A DNA stretch of 64,000 nt, from NCBI RefSeq assembly GCF_947500065.1, contig NZ_CANMQT010000005.1, positions 248,001 to 312,000 on the forward strand. The letters run 5' to 3'. Numbering within the stretch: position 1 is the stretch's first letter; the number at the start of each line of letters is the position of its first letter. A program made the position numbers and the translations under genes. This stretch comes from an uncultured Aquimarina sp. (GTDB lineage: Bacteria > Bacteroidota > Bacteroidia > Flavobacteriales > Flavobacteriaceae). This document shows, one piece after another, positions 26,492 to 35,934 of the stretch. The notes beneath the pieces are model-generated. The model saw only the letters and a list, made by a program, of their open reading frames with translations. It had not been told where the DNA came from and did no database searches.

Positions 26492-27934
26492 ATGAAAAAA
26501 ATATTAGTTGCCAATCGAGGTGAAATTGCCATTAGAGTTATGCAAACAGCTCGTAAAATGGGGATTAAAACCGTTGCAATTTATTCTACTGTAGATAGAA
26601 ACGCTCCGCATGTAAAATTTGCTGACGAAGCTGTTTGTGTTGGTGAAGCTCCTTCTAGTGAATCTTATTTATTAGGATCTAAGATCATTGAAGTTGCCAA
26701 AGAATTACATGTAGATGCCATACATCCAGGCTATGGTTTTTTAAGCGAAAATGCGGACTTTGCTGAAGAAGTTGAAAACAACAACCTCATATTCATTGGT
26801 CCAAAATCAAAAGCGATTAAAGTGATGGGAAGCAAATTAGCAGCCAAAGAAGCTGTGAAAGCATATGATATCCCAATGGTTCCTGGTATTGATGAAGCTA
26901 TTACCGATGTTGTAAAAGCGAAAAAAATTGCTCGGGAAATTGGGTTTCCCATTTTGATTAAAGCATCAGCTGGTGGTGGTGGAAAAGGAATGCGTGTAGT
27001 AGAAAAAGAAAGTGATCTGGAATCGCAGATGCAGCGTGCCATCAGTGAAGCTATTTCGGCTTTTGGAGATGGATCTGTATTTATTGAAAAATATGTTGGT
27101 TCGCCAAGACATATAGAAATTCAGGTAATGGCGGATACGCATGGTAATGTTATTCACCTTTTTGAAAGAGAATGTAGTGTACAAAGAAGACATCAAAAAG
27201 TCGTTGAAGAAGCTCCTTCAGCTGTTTTAACTCCAGCTTTAAGATCCGCTATGGGTGAAGCTGCGGTTAAAGTTGCTAAAGCCTGTGATTATGTAGGTGC
27301 AGGAACAGTAGAGTTCTTGTTAGATGAAAACCATAATTTCTACTTTCTGGAGATGAATACACGTCTGCAAGTAGAACATCCCGTAACGGAATTGATTACT
27401 GGAACCGATTTAGTAGAACTTCAAATTAAAGTAGCAAGAGGTGAAAAACTTTCAATCTTACAGGAAGATTTAACAATAAAAGGACACGCATTAGAATTAA
27501 GAGTATATGCAGAGGATCCATTGAACGATTTCTTACCTAGTGTTGGTCATTTAGACACATACAAAATGCCTTCTGGTAAAGGTATTAGAGTAGATAATGG
27601 TTTTGAAGAAGGAATGGATATACCCATCTATTACGATCCTATGCTATCTAAACTAATAACATACGGAAAAACTCGTGAAGAATCCATTCAATTAATGATC
27701 AAAGCTATTGATGATTATATTGTAGAAGGTGTTAAAACCACCTTGCCTTTTGGGAAATTTGTATGTAAACATGAGGCGTTTAGATCTGGTAATTTTGACA
27801 CCCATTTTGTAAAAAAATATTATACTCCCGAAGTATTAAAATCCGAAATGGAACTGGAAGCAAAAATAGCAGCATTGATAGCTTTAAAACAATACCAAGA
27901 AGATCAACAACAATTACGATTACCAACCCGATAA
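26492..27934 (+). CDS. Biotin carboxylase subunit of acyl-CoA carboxylase
   Basis: The 480 residues match biotin carboxylase (AccC/PccA type). The N-terminal domain starts KILVANRGEIAIRVMQTAR, the ATP-grasp domain has a glycine-rich loop (KASAGGGGKGMR, about 158-169) and the metal/biotin-site residues lie in EMNTRLQVEHPVTE (about 287-300). It uses ATP and bicarbonate to carboxylate biotin on the carrier encoded just upstream. The length is close to the family norm (about 450-490), with a short charged C-terminal tail. The carboxyltransferase gene starts four bases later, so the two are co-transcribed. Confidence 0.95.
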   Translation: MKKILVANRGEIAIRVMQTARKMGIKTVAIYSTVDRNAPHVKFADEAVCVGEAPSSESYLLGSKIIEVAKELHVDAIHPGYGFLSENADFAEEVENNNLIFIGPKSKAIKVMGSKLAAKEAVKAYDIPMVPGIDEAITDVVKAKKIAREIGFPILIKASAGGGGKGMRVVEKESDLESQMQRAISEAISAFGDGSVFIEKYVGSPRHIEIQVMADTHGNVIHLFERECSVQRRHQKVVEEAPSAVLTPALRSAMGEAAVKVAKACDYVGAGTVEFLLDENHNFYFLEMNTRLQVEHPVTELITGTDLVELQIKVARGEKLSILQEDLTIKGHALELRVYAEDPLNDFLPSVGHLDTYKMPSGKGIRVDNGFEEGMDIPIYYDPMLSKLITYGKTREESIQLMIKAIDDYIVEGVKTTLPFGKFVCKHEAFRSGNFDTHFVKKYYTPEVLKSEMELEAKIAALIALKQYQEDQQQLRLPTR

Positions 27935-27937
27935 TAT

Positions 27938-29479
27938 ATGAATTCGAAAATAAAAACTTTACAAGAAAAAATTGACCTTGCACATATCGGTGGCGGTGAA
28001 CAGCGTATTGCAAAGCAACATCAAAAGAAAAAATTAACTGCACGAGAACGTGTAGCTTATTTTCTAGATGAAGGATCTTTTGAAGAAATAGGTATTCTAG
28101 TCACTCACAGAACAACCGACTTCGGAATGGAGAAAGAAATCTATTATGGAGATGGTGTGGTGACAGGTTACGGAACTGTTAATGGACGATTAGTTTATGT
28201 TTTTGCACAAGATTTCACAGTTTTTGGAGGAGCTTTATCAGAAACTCACGCAGAAAAAATATGTAAAGTAATGGATCTCGCGGTAAAGGTTGGTGCTCCA
28301 ATTATCGGATTAAATGATTCTGGTGGAGCCAGAATTCAAGAAGGAGTTCGATCATTAGGTGGTTATGCTGATATTTTTCATAAAAATGTGCAAGCATCCG
28401 GTGTTATTCCTCAGATTTCTGCTATTATGGGACCTTGCGCTGGTGGAGCTGTTTATTCTCCAGCTATAACAGATTTTACCATTATGGTAGAGGATACCAG
28501 TTATATGTTTGTTACAGGACCCAACGTAGTAAAAACTGTAACAAATGAAGAGGTAACATCTGAAGAATTAGGAGGTGCCAGCACGCATTCCACAAAATCA
28601 GGAGTTGCTCACATTACTTCATCAAATGATATCGAATGCCTGGAAGATGTAAAAAAACTATTGAGCTACCTTCCTCAAAACAACCAAGAAACTCCAAAAA
28701 CTATCTCTTATCCGTTAACTGACGAAAAAAGAGATGTTCTCTCGGATATTATTCCGGATAATCCTAATAAACCTTATGACATGCATGAGGTTATCGGGGA
28801 AATAATTGACAATGATTCTTTTTATGAAATTCATAAAAATTATGCAGAGAATATCATTGTAGGTTTTGCAAGATTGGGAGGAAGAAGTATTGGTATTGTG
28901 GCCAATCAACCGATGTTTCTTGCAGGTGTGTTAGATGTAAATAGTTCGAAAAAGGCAGCACGTTTTACACGTTTCTGTGATTGTTTCAATATTCCATTAC
29001 TAGTGTTGGTAGATGTTCCTGGATTTTTGCCAGGTACAGATCAGGAGTGGAACGGAATTATAGTTCACGGAGCCAAGTTGTTATACGCTTTAAGCGAAGC
29101 TACTGTTCCTAAAGTAACTGTGATTACCCGTAAGGCATACGGTGGTGCCTATGATGTAATGAATTCTAAGCATATTGGAGCGGATCTTAATTTTGCTTGG
29201 CCAACTGCCGAAATAGCCGTTATGGGCGCTAAGGGTGCCAGTGAAATAATATTTAGAAAAGAAATTAAAGCTGCGGAAGACCCTAATGCCAAGTTAGCGG
29301 AAAAAGAAGCTGAATATGCAGATAAATTTGCTAATCCGTATAGAGCAGCGCAACGTGGTTTTATTGATGAAGTAATTCTACCAGAAGATACAAGAAGAAA
29401 ACTAATCAAAGGATTTAGTATGTTAGAAAACAAAACAATCGATCGTCCTAAACGAAAACACGGTAATATTCCTTTATAA
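27938..29479 (+). CDS. Acyl-CoA carboxylase carboxyltransferase subunit
   Basis: This 513-residue protein is of the PccB/MccB type with both crotonase-fold halves in one chain. Oxyanion-hole glycines are visible in [11 protein letters not shown] (about 167-177) in the N-terminal half and in [11 protein letters not shown] (about 397-407) in the C-terminal half. It moves the carboxyl group from biotin to an acyl-CoA, most likely propionyl- or acetyl-CoA. The products are methylmalonyl- or malonyl-CoA, the latter feeding fatty-acid synthesis. It is the last gene of the three-gene operon; an inverted-repeat element follows 14 bases after the stop. Confidence 0.95.
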   Translation: MNSKIKTLQEKIDLAHIGGGEQRIAKQHQKKKLTARERVAYFLDEGSFEEIGILVTHRTTDFGMEKEIYYGDGVVTGYGTVNGRLVYVFAQDFTVFGGALSETHAEKICKVMDLAVKVGAPIIGLNDSGGARIQEGVRSLGGYADIFHKNVQASGVIPQISAIMGPCAGGAVYSPAITDFTIMVEDTSYMFVTGPNVVKTVTNEEVTSEELGGASTHSTKSGVAHITSSNDIECLEDVKKLLSYLPQNNQETPKTISYPLTDEKRDVLSDIIPDNPNKPYDMHEVIGEIIDNDSFYEIHKNYAENIIVGFARLGGRSIGIVANQPMFLAGVLDVNSSKKAARFTRFCDCFNIPLLVLVDVPGFLPGTDQEWNGIIVHGAKLLYALSEATVPKVTVITRKAYGGAYDVMNSKHIGADLNFAWPTAEIAVMGAKGASEIIFRKEIKAAEDPNAKLAEKEAEYADKFANPYRAAQRGFIDEVILPEDTRRKLIKGFSMLENKTIDRPKRKHGNIPL

Positions 29480-29492
29480 AGTTAACCAATAT

Positions 29493-29686
29493 AACCCGTT
29501 TTGCATTTAGATTTTTTTCATCAAAATCCGTCAATTCGAGTGCTTCGACTGAAAGGAGAAGTGTATCGAGAATAGGGTTTTGGATCAAAAAAGCTATTCT
29601 CGATACAATTTTTCTTCATTTCATTACAAAAAATCACTCGAATTGACGCTTTTCTTTTACATTTCATTCTAAATGCACAACGGGTT
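29493..29686. repeat. Long nested palindromic intergenic element (194 bp, MITE- or REP-like)
   Basis: Four pairs of arms are nested: AACCCGTT/AACGGGTT at the ends (29493-29500, 29679-29686), TGCATTTAGA/TCTAAATGCA (29502-29511, 29668-29677), GTCAATTCGAGTG/CACTCGAATTGAC (29530-29542, 29635-29647), and GTATCGAGAATAG/CTATTCTCGATAC (29563-29575, 29594-29606). Transcribed, it would form a long cruciform-like stem and could end the carboxylase transcript. No transposase is present, so a non-autonomous repeat is likely. Confidence 0.75.
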
Positions 29687-29743
29687 AATAGAGATTCATA
29701 ACATTTTTCTATTTTTACAATCCAAAAGAATAGACATAGCCCC

Positions 29744-30100
29744 ATGAACAATAGACAAGTTACCAAATTTGCAATCTATGCTATTGCTGTACTTTGTGCA
29801 GCTCTCATCAAAGAATTTGTGATTACCTATGTAAAAAAGCATATTCATGAAGAAGGATATCTTCTAGTAGTAATAGATATGCTTGTTGTGATTTTGATTT
29901 TTGCACCAGCTTTTGCACTTGTATCTAAATATACCAAAAAGCTATCTAAAGCTTATCTTAAGACTTCAAAAAAGGTATCAAGTAGTAAAAATGGAAATCT
30001 ATTAGGTTTTATAGTAGCAATTATCATCTTATTTATCCTTTTCGCATACATAAGACATAATATCAATGTGATTCAGGATCTGAAAACAATGATGCGTTAA
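29744..30100 (+). CDS. Small membrane protein of unknown function
   Basis: The 118 residues contain three hydrophobic segments at about 9-28, 39-61 and 87-105. A Lys/Ser-rich cytoplasmic-looking loop (KKLSKAYLKTSKKVSSSKNG) lies between the second and third. I recognise no family or catalytic motif. It sits between the palindromic repeat and a convergent sugar isomerase whose stop codon is two bases away. TATTTTTA about 30 bases upstream of the ATG may be its -7 box. Confidence 0.7.
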   Translation: MNNRQVTKFAIYAIAVLCAALIKEFVITYVKKHIHEEGYLLVVIDMLVVILIFAPAFALVSKYTKKLSKAYLKTSKKVSSSKNGNLLGFIVAIIILFILFAYIRHNINVIQDLKTMMR

Positions 30101-30102
30101 GA

Positions 30103-30993
30103 CTATATATCACATATCATAATTCCCTCTTTCAACGCTTCTAAGCTATCTGCATACGTTGGAATAAATTCTTGAGCTACATAGCCCGTGAATCCATTCG
30201 TCACAATTGCTTTCATAATTGCGGGGTAATTTAATTCTTGAGTATGATTGATCTCATGTCTTCCTGGAACACCACCCGTATGGTAATGAGCAATGTAATC
30301 GTTGTACTTATTGATTGTAGCAATAATATCACCTTCCATAATTTGCATATGATAAATATCGTACAGTAATTTAAAATTAGTTGAACCTATTTTATTTACT
30401 AAACTAACACCCCAAGGAGTATGATCACATTGATAATCCTTATGATCTACCTTACTATTAAGCAATTCCATAATTAAAGTTACATTATTCTTTTCAGCAT
30501 GTTTCACTAATACATCTAATCCATTAGCGCAATTTTCCATACCCTGCTCATCAGAAATACCATTACGATTACCAGAAAAAACAATTACCTGTTGTATTCC
30601 AGAATGAGATGCTTTAGAAATTAAATCTTGATATTTGTTTTGTAACTCTGGGTGATTTTTTGGATCATTAAACCCATTTGTAATGCTGGCAAAAGTATCT
30701 GTTGCCAGAGAACAGCTTAATCCCTGTTTAGTAACAATTTCCCATTCTTCTGGTTTTAATAGATCTATTGCTTTAATTCCTATATCTTTTGATTTTCTGG
30801 TAAACTCATCTATGGGAATATTCTGATAACACCATCTACATACGGCATGGTTAATATTTCCTTTTAAACTATACTGAAAAGAACCTGAAATACTTTCAGG
30901 TACTGATTGAGCCATCACTGTATTTCCTAAACCTATCGCACCAATGCTTAGAGATAACTTTTTAATGGCTTTTCTTCGATTTACTTTTGACAT
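30103..30993 (-). CDS. Exported TIM-barrel sugar isomerase (hydroxypyruvate isomerase-like)
   Basis: The 296 residues start with a twin-arginine-like signal (NRRKAIKKLSLSIGAIGLGN ... MAQ), so the protein is probably exported folded. The rest is an AP-endonuclease-2/xylose-isomerase-like TIM barrel. Likely metal-site residues include Glu in LIMELLNSK (about residue 171) and YDIYHMQIMEGD, plus a late YVAQEF. The best family guess is hydroxypyruvate isomerase or a sugar epimerase. It is divergent from the sugar-dehydrogenase operon at 31309 and shares a 315-base control region with it, which suggests a common sugar pathway. Confidence 0.85.
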   Translation of the reverse strand: MSKVNRRKAIKKLSLSIGAIGLGNTVMAQSVPESISGSFQYSLKGNINHAVCRWCYQNIPIDEFTRKSKDIGIKAIDLLKPEEWEIVTKQGLSCSLATDTFASITNGFNDPKNHPELQNKYQDLISKASHSGIQQVIVFSGNRNGISDEQGMENCANGLDVLVKHAEKNNVTLIMELLNSKVDHKDYQCDHTPWGVSLVNKIGSTNFKLLYDIYHMQIMEGDIIATINKYNDYIAHYHTGGVPGRHEINHTQELNYPAIMKAIVTNGFTGYVAQEFIPTYADSLEALKEGIMICDI

Positions 30994-31308
30994 AGCGCTC
31001 TAGTTATTTTTTAATGAATTACTAATTTAATTAATGATTTGTTAATTGTATTGTTAAAACACAAACAAACTTCTTATATTAGAACCAGAATTTTAGAATT
31101 ATGAATTCTATAGCTATAAATTATAACAAGTTTTAGCTACAATACCTTTCTTCCAGAACAAGAAGAAAACAGACAAACAAAACTACTATCAGAGCTTACT
31201 AATAGTGCCTAAAAGCCTACTAGAAACAAGTTGTACTAAATTAAAAGAATAAGACGAGGAATTTCCTCGTCTGTATTAACTATAGATTGTCTGTAAACAT
31301 CAACACAT
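30994..31308. promoter_or_regulatory. Divergent control region of the sugar locus
   Basis: This gap separates the minus-strand isomerase from the plus-strand dehydrogenase operon. AGACGAGGA (31252-31260) and TCCTCGTCT (31264-31272) form a tight hairpin 37 bases before the ATG at 31309, suited to an operator or leader hairpin. A possible plus-strand -7 box, TATATTAG, is at 31075-31082 with a TTG about 21 bases upstream; this would give a long leader. I see nothing else. Confidence 0.45.
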
Positions 31309-33000
31309 ATGGAACAAGAACCTCAATATGACGCAATTGTCGTAGGAACGGGAATTAGTGGCGGCTGGGCTGCCAAAGAACTTTGTGAAAAAGGGCTTAA
31401 AACATTGGTATTGGAACGTGGACGTATGGTCACTCATATTGATGATTATACTACTGCTAATGATGATCCTTGGGATTATGAGTTAAAAGGTGAACCGTCC
31501 AAAGAAGAAATCGCCGAACAACCTAAACAACATCGTACTGGTTATGTAACCGATAAAGCCCATCGCCATTTCTTTGTTAATGACTTAAAACATCCTTATA
31601 ACGAAACTAAACGTTTTGATTGGATAAGAGGATATCATGTAGGTGGTCGTTCTCTTATGTGGGGAAGACAAAGTTATAGATTATGTGATTTTGATTTTGA
31701 AGCGAATAAAAAAGAAGGAATAGCGGTAGATTGGCCTGTACGATATAAAGACATTGCTCCTTGGTACGATAAAGTAGAAGAATACATTGGAGTTAGCGGA
31801 GAAAAATTAGGTTTAGAACAATTACCTGATGGACAATTTCTACCTCCTATGGAATTAAATTGTGTAGAGGATCACTTAAAAAAGAATATCGCAAAGAATT
31901 ACAAGGATCGATTGCTAACAATTGGTAGAACAGCTCATATTACAGGTACTAAAACCTTTGAAGGAAGGATGAATTGCCAATACCGTAATCGCTGTATGAG
32001 AGGTTGCCCTTTTGGAGCATATTTCAGTAGTAATTCCTCTACGCTACCGGCTGCAGAAAGAACCGGTAATATGACACTTAGACCTAATTCTATTGTTCAT
32101 CAAGTGCTGTATGACGATAAAACAGGAAAAGCCACTGGAGTAGAAGTAATTGATACCTTAACCAAAGAAAAAACACAATTTACAGCTAAAATAATATTCT
32201 TATGTGCTTCTGCAATAGCCTCTGCAAGTATACTCATGCAATCTAAATCTGAACGTTTTCCTAATGGAATGGGAAATGATTCTGGAGAATTAGGGCATAA
32301 TATTATGGATCATCATTTTAAAGCTGGTGCCTTTGCTAAATATGATGGATTTACAGACAAATATTTTAAAGGACGAAGACCTAATGGTATATATATTCCT
32401 CGATTTAGAAATATAGGAGGTGATACTGATAAAGATAATTTCAAACGTGGATATGGATATCAAGGAGGTGCCAGTCGTTCTAATTGGGAAGAAACGATTG
32501 CAGAATTAGGATATGGAGCAGAATTAAAAGAAAAGATTTTAGAACCTGGAGGATGGAGAATGGGTCTTATGGGATTTGGAGAATGCCTGCCTTACCACGA
32601 AAATAAGATGGTACTGGATTACAATAAACCAGATGAGTGGGGACTACCAACAGTAACTTTTGATGCGGAATTTAAAGAAAATGAATTAGAAATGCGTAAA
32701 GATATGATCCAGGAAGCAATGAACATGCTAAAACAAGCTGGTTTTAATGATATCCAGCCTTGGGATGATATCGGAGCTCCTGGTTTAGGAATTCACGAAA
32801 TGGGTACTGCCAGAATGGGTAAAGACCCTAAAACCTCTGTACTTAATGGTAATAATCAAATTCATGCTGTACCAAATGTATATGTTACTGATGGATCTTT
32901 TATGACCTCAGCAAGTTGTGTAAATCCATCGCTCACGTATATGGCTTTTACCGCCAGAGCTGCAGATCACGCTGCCAAACAAATTCAAAAAAACGCTTAA
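31309..33000 (+). CDS. GMC-type FAD sugar dehydrogenase (large subunit)
   Basis: The 563 residues start with an FAD-binding Rossmann motif (DAIVVGTGISGGWAAKE) and end with the GMC signature region (IHEMGTARMG at about 490-500, then NVYVTDGSF and NPSLTYMAF). A Cys cluster (CQYRNRCMRGCPFGAY, about 222-237) is like that in glucoside 3-dehydrogenase and gluconate dehydrogenase flavoproteins. No signal peptide is seen; family members are often exported with a Tat-bearing partner, which is the next gene (ten bases away). It probably oxidises a sugar hydroxyl, for example at C3, and passes electrons to a membrane carrier. The exact substrate is unknown. Confidence 0.9.
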   Translation: MEQEPQYDAIVVGTGISGGWAAKELCEKGLKTLVLERGRMVTHIDDYTTANDDPWDYELKGEPSKEEIAEQPKQHRTGYVTDKAHRHFFVNDLKHPYNETKRFDWIRGYHVGGRSLMWGRQSYRLCDFDFEANKKEGIAVDWPVRYKDIAPWYDKVEEYIGVSGEKLGLEQLPDGQFLPPMELNCVEDHLKKNIAKNYKDRLLTIGRTAHITGTKTFEGRMNCQYRNRCMRGCPFGAYFSSNSSTLPAAERTGNMTLRPNSIVHQVLYDDKTGKATGVEVIDTLTKEKTQFTAKIIFLCASAIASASILMQSKSERFPNGMGNDSGELGHNIMDHHFKAGAFAKYDGFTDKYFKGRRPNGIYIPRFRNIGGDTDKDNFKRGYGYQGGASRSNWEETIAELGYGAELKEKILEPGGWRMGLMGFGECLPYHENKMVLDYNKPDEWGLPTVTFDAEFKENELEMRKDMIQEAMNMLKQAGFNDIQPWDDIGAPGLGIHEMGTARMGKDPKTSVLNGNNQIHAVPNVYVTDGSFMTSASCVNPSLTYMAFTARAADHAAKQIQKNA

Positions 33001-33010
33001 TCTTAGTACT

Positions 33011-33649
33011 ATGAACAGAAGAGAAGCATTAAAAAACATAGGATTATCAGCAGGATATATTGCTGCTACTCCTGCCATACTAAGTCTTTTACAAAGTTGC
33101 CAAAAAGAATATGTATTAGACTGGACACCAGAACTTTTATCAATAGATGAAGGGAAAGCTTTAGAACAAATTGTAGATCTTATCATTCCGGAAACAGATA
33201 TTCCAGGTGCAAAATCATTACACGTGCCCATGTTTATTGATAAGTTTATTAATAACGCTCTTGAAGAGGAAGAAGAAGTGCAAATGTTCAAATACGGTGC
33301 TGGTGTCATGATGAAAGAACTGGGCGTTAATGAAGAAAAGAGTGTTGATGATGTCACCTTAGAAGAGTATGATGTTCTGCTTTCCAAATACTTAAAACTT
33401 CCTAAAGAGAAACAAAAAGAATACTGGAAAGAGGTTTCTGAAGTAAAAAGCCCTGAAGATTTAAACAAGATTTCTCAAGAAGCTATATCTTTTAGTTTTC
33501 TTTCTTCGGTAAGAAGTTTATCTATTTATGGATTTAAAACTTCTAAAGATATTGCAGAAAATGTACTGAATTATTTACCTGTTCCCGGAGAATATATTGG
33601 TTGTGATTCTGTTCAAAATCTAACCGGAGGAAAAGACTGGGCTTTATAA
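33011..33649 (+). CDS. Gluconate 2-dehydrogenase subunit 3-like protein
   Basis: This 212-residue protein begins with a twin-arginine-like signal and lipobox (NRREALKNIGLSAGYIAATP ... LLQSC), so it may be a lipid-anchored, folded-export partner. The body has the features of the gluconate_2-dh3 family (AAxLQxIVDLIIPETDIPGAK-like opening, conserved D and W residues). Family members are the small subunits of GMC flavoproteins and help their export and function. Its place directly after the GMC gene fits a two-subunit dehydrogenase. Confidence 0.88.
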   Translation: MNRREALKNIGLSAGYIAATPAILSLLQSCQKEYVLDWTPELLSIDEGKALEQIVDLIIPETDIPGAKSLHVPMFIDKFINNALEEEEEVQMFKYGAGVMMKELGVNEEKSVDDVTLEEYDVLLSKYLKLPKEKQKEYWKEVSEVKSPEDLNKISQEAISFSFLSSVRSLSIYGFKTSKDIAENVLNYLPVPGEYIGCDSVQNLTGGKDWAL

Positions 33650-33676
33650 AATTATTACCTAACTAAACTTAAAAAA

Positions 33677-34666
33677 ATGCACAAAACCATCTTTAAAGGA
33701 CTTATTTGTATGTTAATCATAAGTTCCTGTAAAAACAAAACAACCGAAAATACAATTACAGAGGAAAAAGAAGAAGAAAAAGCAATTGAACAACCTATAA
33801 CATCAGAACCCTTTTTCGAATTATCATTAGCACAATGGTCTCTTCACAAAGAAATACAATCTGGTAAATTAGATCCAATAGATTTTGCGCAAAAAGCAAA
33901 AGAATTAGGATTTACTGGTATTGAATATGTAAGTCAATTATATAGTTATAAAGATGCTAAAGATCCCGATAAAGCACTACAGCAGCTTTTGGAAACTTTA
34001 AAATCAAAAAGTGATGAACATAACGTCCAGAATCTACTAATCATGGTAGATGGTGAAGGAGACTTAGCTGTAGTTGATGAAAAAGAAAGAAACCAAACAA
34101 TAGAAAACCATAAAAAATGGGTAGATGCAGCTCAATTTTTAGGATGCCACTCTATAAGAGTTAATCTATTCGGAACTAATAAGCCTGAAGAATGGGTACA
34201 AGTAGCAACAGATGGATTAACCAAACTATCCGAATATGCAGCTACTAAAAGTATTAATGTGATTGTGGAAAATCACGGATATTTGTCTTCTGATGCTGCC
34301 TTGCTTGCAAAAGTGATGCAAAATGTCAACAAACCTAATTGCGGTACTCTTCCTGATTTTGGTAATTTCTGTTTAGAACGCGAAGGTGGTGAACGATGGG
34401 GCACTAAATGTGTCAAAGAATATCCAAAATATAAAGGGATAGAAGAACTCATGCCGTTTGCTAAAGGTGTGAGTGCTAAATCTTATGATTTTGATTCAGA
34501 AGGAAGTGAAACTACTATTGACTATAAAAAAATGCTCGAAATAGTAAAAAATTCAGGATATCAGGGATATATCGGAGTAGAATATGAAGGGGAACGATTG
34601 GGTGAAATTGAAGGTATTATAGCAACAAGAGATTTATTGAACAACCTTTCTAAACAACTAAACTAA
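33677..34666 (+). CDS. Lipoprotein TIM-barrel sugar isomerase/epimerase
   Basis: The 329 residues have a lipoprotein signal (MLIISSC, Cys about residue 19) and an acidic linker rich in Glu and Thr. A TIM-barrel domain of the xylose-isomerase-like type follows. Likely metal-binding residues lie in VIVENHGYLSSD (about 196-207), TLPDFGNF and the final GVEYEGERLGE. It is the third gene of the operon (27 bases after the small dehydrogenase subunit). It probably isomerises or epimerises the keto-sugar in the periplasm. Confidence 0.85.
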   Translation: MHKTIFKGLICMLIISSCKNKTTENTITEEKEEEKAIEQPITSEPFFELSLAQWSLHKEIQSGKLDPIDFAQKAKELGFTGIEYVSQLYSYKDAKDPDKALQQLLETLKSKSDEHNVQNLLIMVDGEGDLAVVDEKERNQTIENHKKWVDAAQFLGCHSIRVNLFGTNKPEEWVQVATDGLTKLSEYAATKSINVIVENHGYLSSDAALLAKVMQNVNKPNCGTLPDFGNFCLEREGGERWGTKCVKEYPKYKGIEELMPFAKGVSAKSYDFDSEGSETTIDYKKMLEIVKNSGYQGYIGVEYEGERLGEIEGIIATRDLLNNLSKQLN

Positions 34667-34679
34667 CCAACTATTTATT

Positions 34680-35933
34680 ATGAAGAAATTCATTCAGTTT
34701 CAGTTATCCCTCATGATGTTTTTAGAATTCTTTATTTGGGGAGGCTGGTTTGTAACTATGGGGATTTATTTACCAAATTCTTTGAAAACCAGTGGAGGAG
34801 AAATCGCCATGGCCTACTCTACTCAATCTTGGGGAGCTATTATTGCACCTTTTATCATTGGTCTTATTGCCGACAGATTTTTTAATGCAGAACGTATCTT
34901 AGGAGTACTTCATCTTATTGGAGCTTTACTAATGTATCAAATGGCAAATGCTACGGATTTTTCCGCCTTCTACCCTTACGTTTTAGGATATATGATTGCC
35001 TATATGCCTACATTGGCACTAGTGAATTCTGTTTCTTTTAATCAGATGACCGATCCGTCTAAACAGTTTCCATTTATCCGTGTTTGGGGAACAATTGGTT
35101 GGATCGTTGCAGGATTAGTTTTTATTAGTCTGATTTTTAATTGGGATTCACCTGAAAATGTTGCCCAAGGAGCATTGAAAAACACTTTTTTCATGACAGC
35201 CATAGCATCTGCTATACTTGGTATTTTTAGTTTCGCACTACCGAAAACTCCTCCAAAAAGTGATGAAAAAGTTACTATTTCCGACATTCTTGGTCTAGAA
35301 GCCTTAAAGTTATTAGGTAATAAGAACTTTTTGGTTTTTTTCATTGCATCAATATTGATTTGCATACCGTTAGCTTTTTACTACCAACATGCTGGACAGT
35401 ATCTAGGTGAAATCGAAGCATCCATACGACTGTTTGGTAAAGATATTGGTCCCGCAGGCTTGATGACTATTGGACAAATGTCCGAGGTGTTATTTATGCT
35501 TTTGCTACCATGGTTCTTCAAACGTTTTGGTTTTAAGAAGACCCTATTGGTAGGAATGATTGCTTGGACTGTTCGCTATGCCCTATTTGCCTATGGTAAT
35601 TCAGGAGAACTAGCTTTCATGCTTATTGTTGGTATTGCATTACACGGTATTTGTTATGATTTCTTTTTTGTTTCTGGACAGATTTACACCGATTCTAAGG
35701 CTGGAGAAAAGTTTAAAAGTGCAGCACAAGGTTTAATTACCTTAGCAACCTATGGTTTAGGAATGCTTGTAGGATTTTATGTTGCAGGAAAAATAACGGA
35801 TGCTAATTTAATAGGAGAAGGACAACATAACTGGAATAGCATTTGGATATTCCCTGCTGTTTTTGCAGCGGCTGTAATGGTATTATTTGCCATCTTCTTC
35901 AAAAATGAAAAAATAGAATATAAAGACAGTTAA
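34680..35933 (+). CDS. MFS permease of the nucleoside:H+ symporter family
   Basis: The 417 residues contain about 12 hydrophobic segments. The start (LSLMMFLEFFIWGGWFVTMG) and FPFIRVWGTIGWIVAG resemble the NupG/XapB nucleoside:proton symporter family as found in Bacteroidota sugar loci. It lies 13 bases after the lipoprotein isomerase and one base before the oxidoreductase gene. In this context it probably carries a sugar, keto-sugar or nucleoside-like glycoside across the inner membrane. The nucleoside name reflects the family and not a known substrate. Confidence 0.85.
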   Translation: MKKFIQFQLSLMMFLEFFIWGGWFVTMGIYLPNSLKTSGGEIAMAYSTQSWGAIIAPFIIGLIADRFFNAERILGVLHLIGALLMYQMANATDFSAFYPYVLGYMIAYMPTLALVNSVSFNQMTDPSKQFPFIRVWGTIGWIVAGLVFISLIFNWDSPENVAQGALKNTFFMTAIASAILGIFSFALPKTPPKSDEKVTISDILGLEALKLLGNKNFLVFFIASILICIPLAFYYQHAGQYLGEIEASIRLFGKDIGPAGLMTIGQMSEVLFMLLLPWFFKRFGFKKTLLVGMIAWTVRYALFAYGNSGELAFMLIVGIALHGICYDFFFVSGQIYTDSKAGEKFKSAAQGLITLATYGLGMLVGFYVAGKITDANLIGEGQHNWNSIWIFPAVFAAAVMVLFAIFFKNEKIEYKDS

Positions 35934-35934
35934 T

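Noticed and set aside
29521..29766. 81-codon minus-strand frame between the carboxylase operon and the membrane protein
   Set aside because: It is made almost wholly of the nested palindromic element and shows no protein-like pattern.
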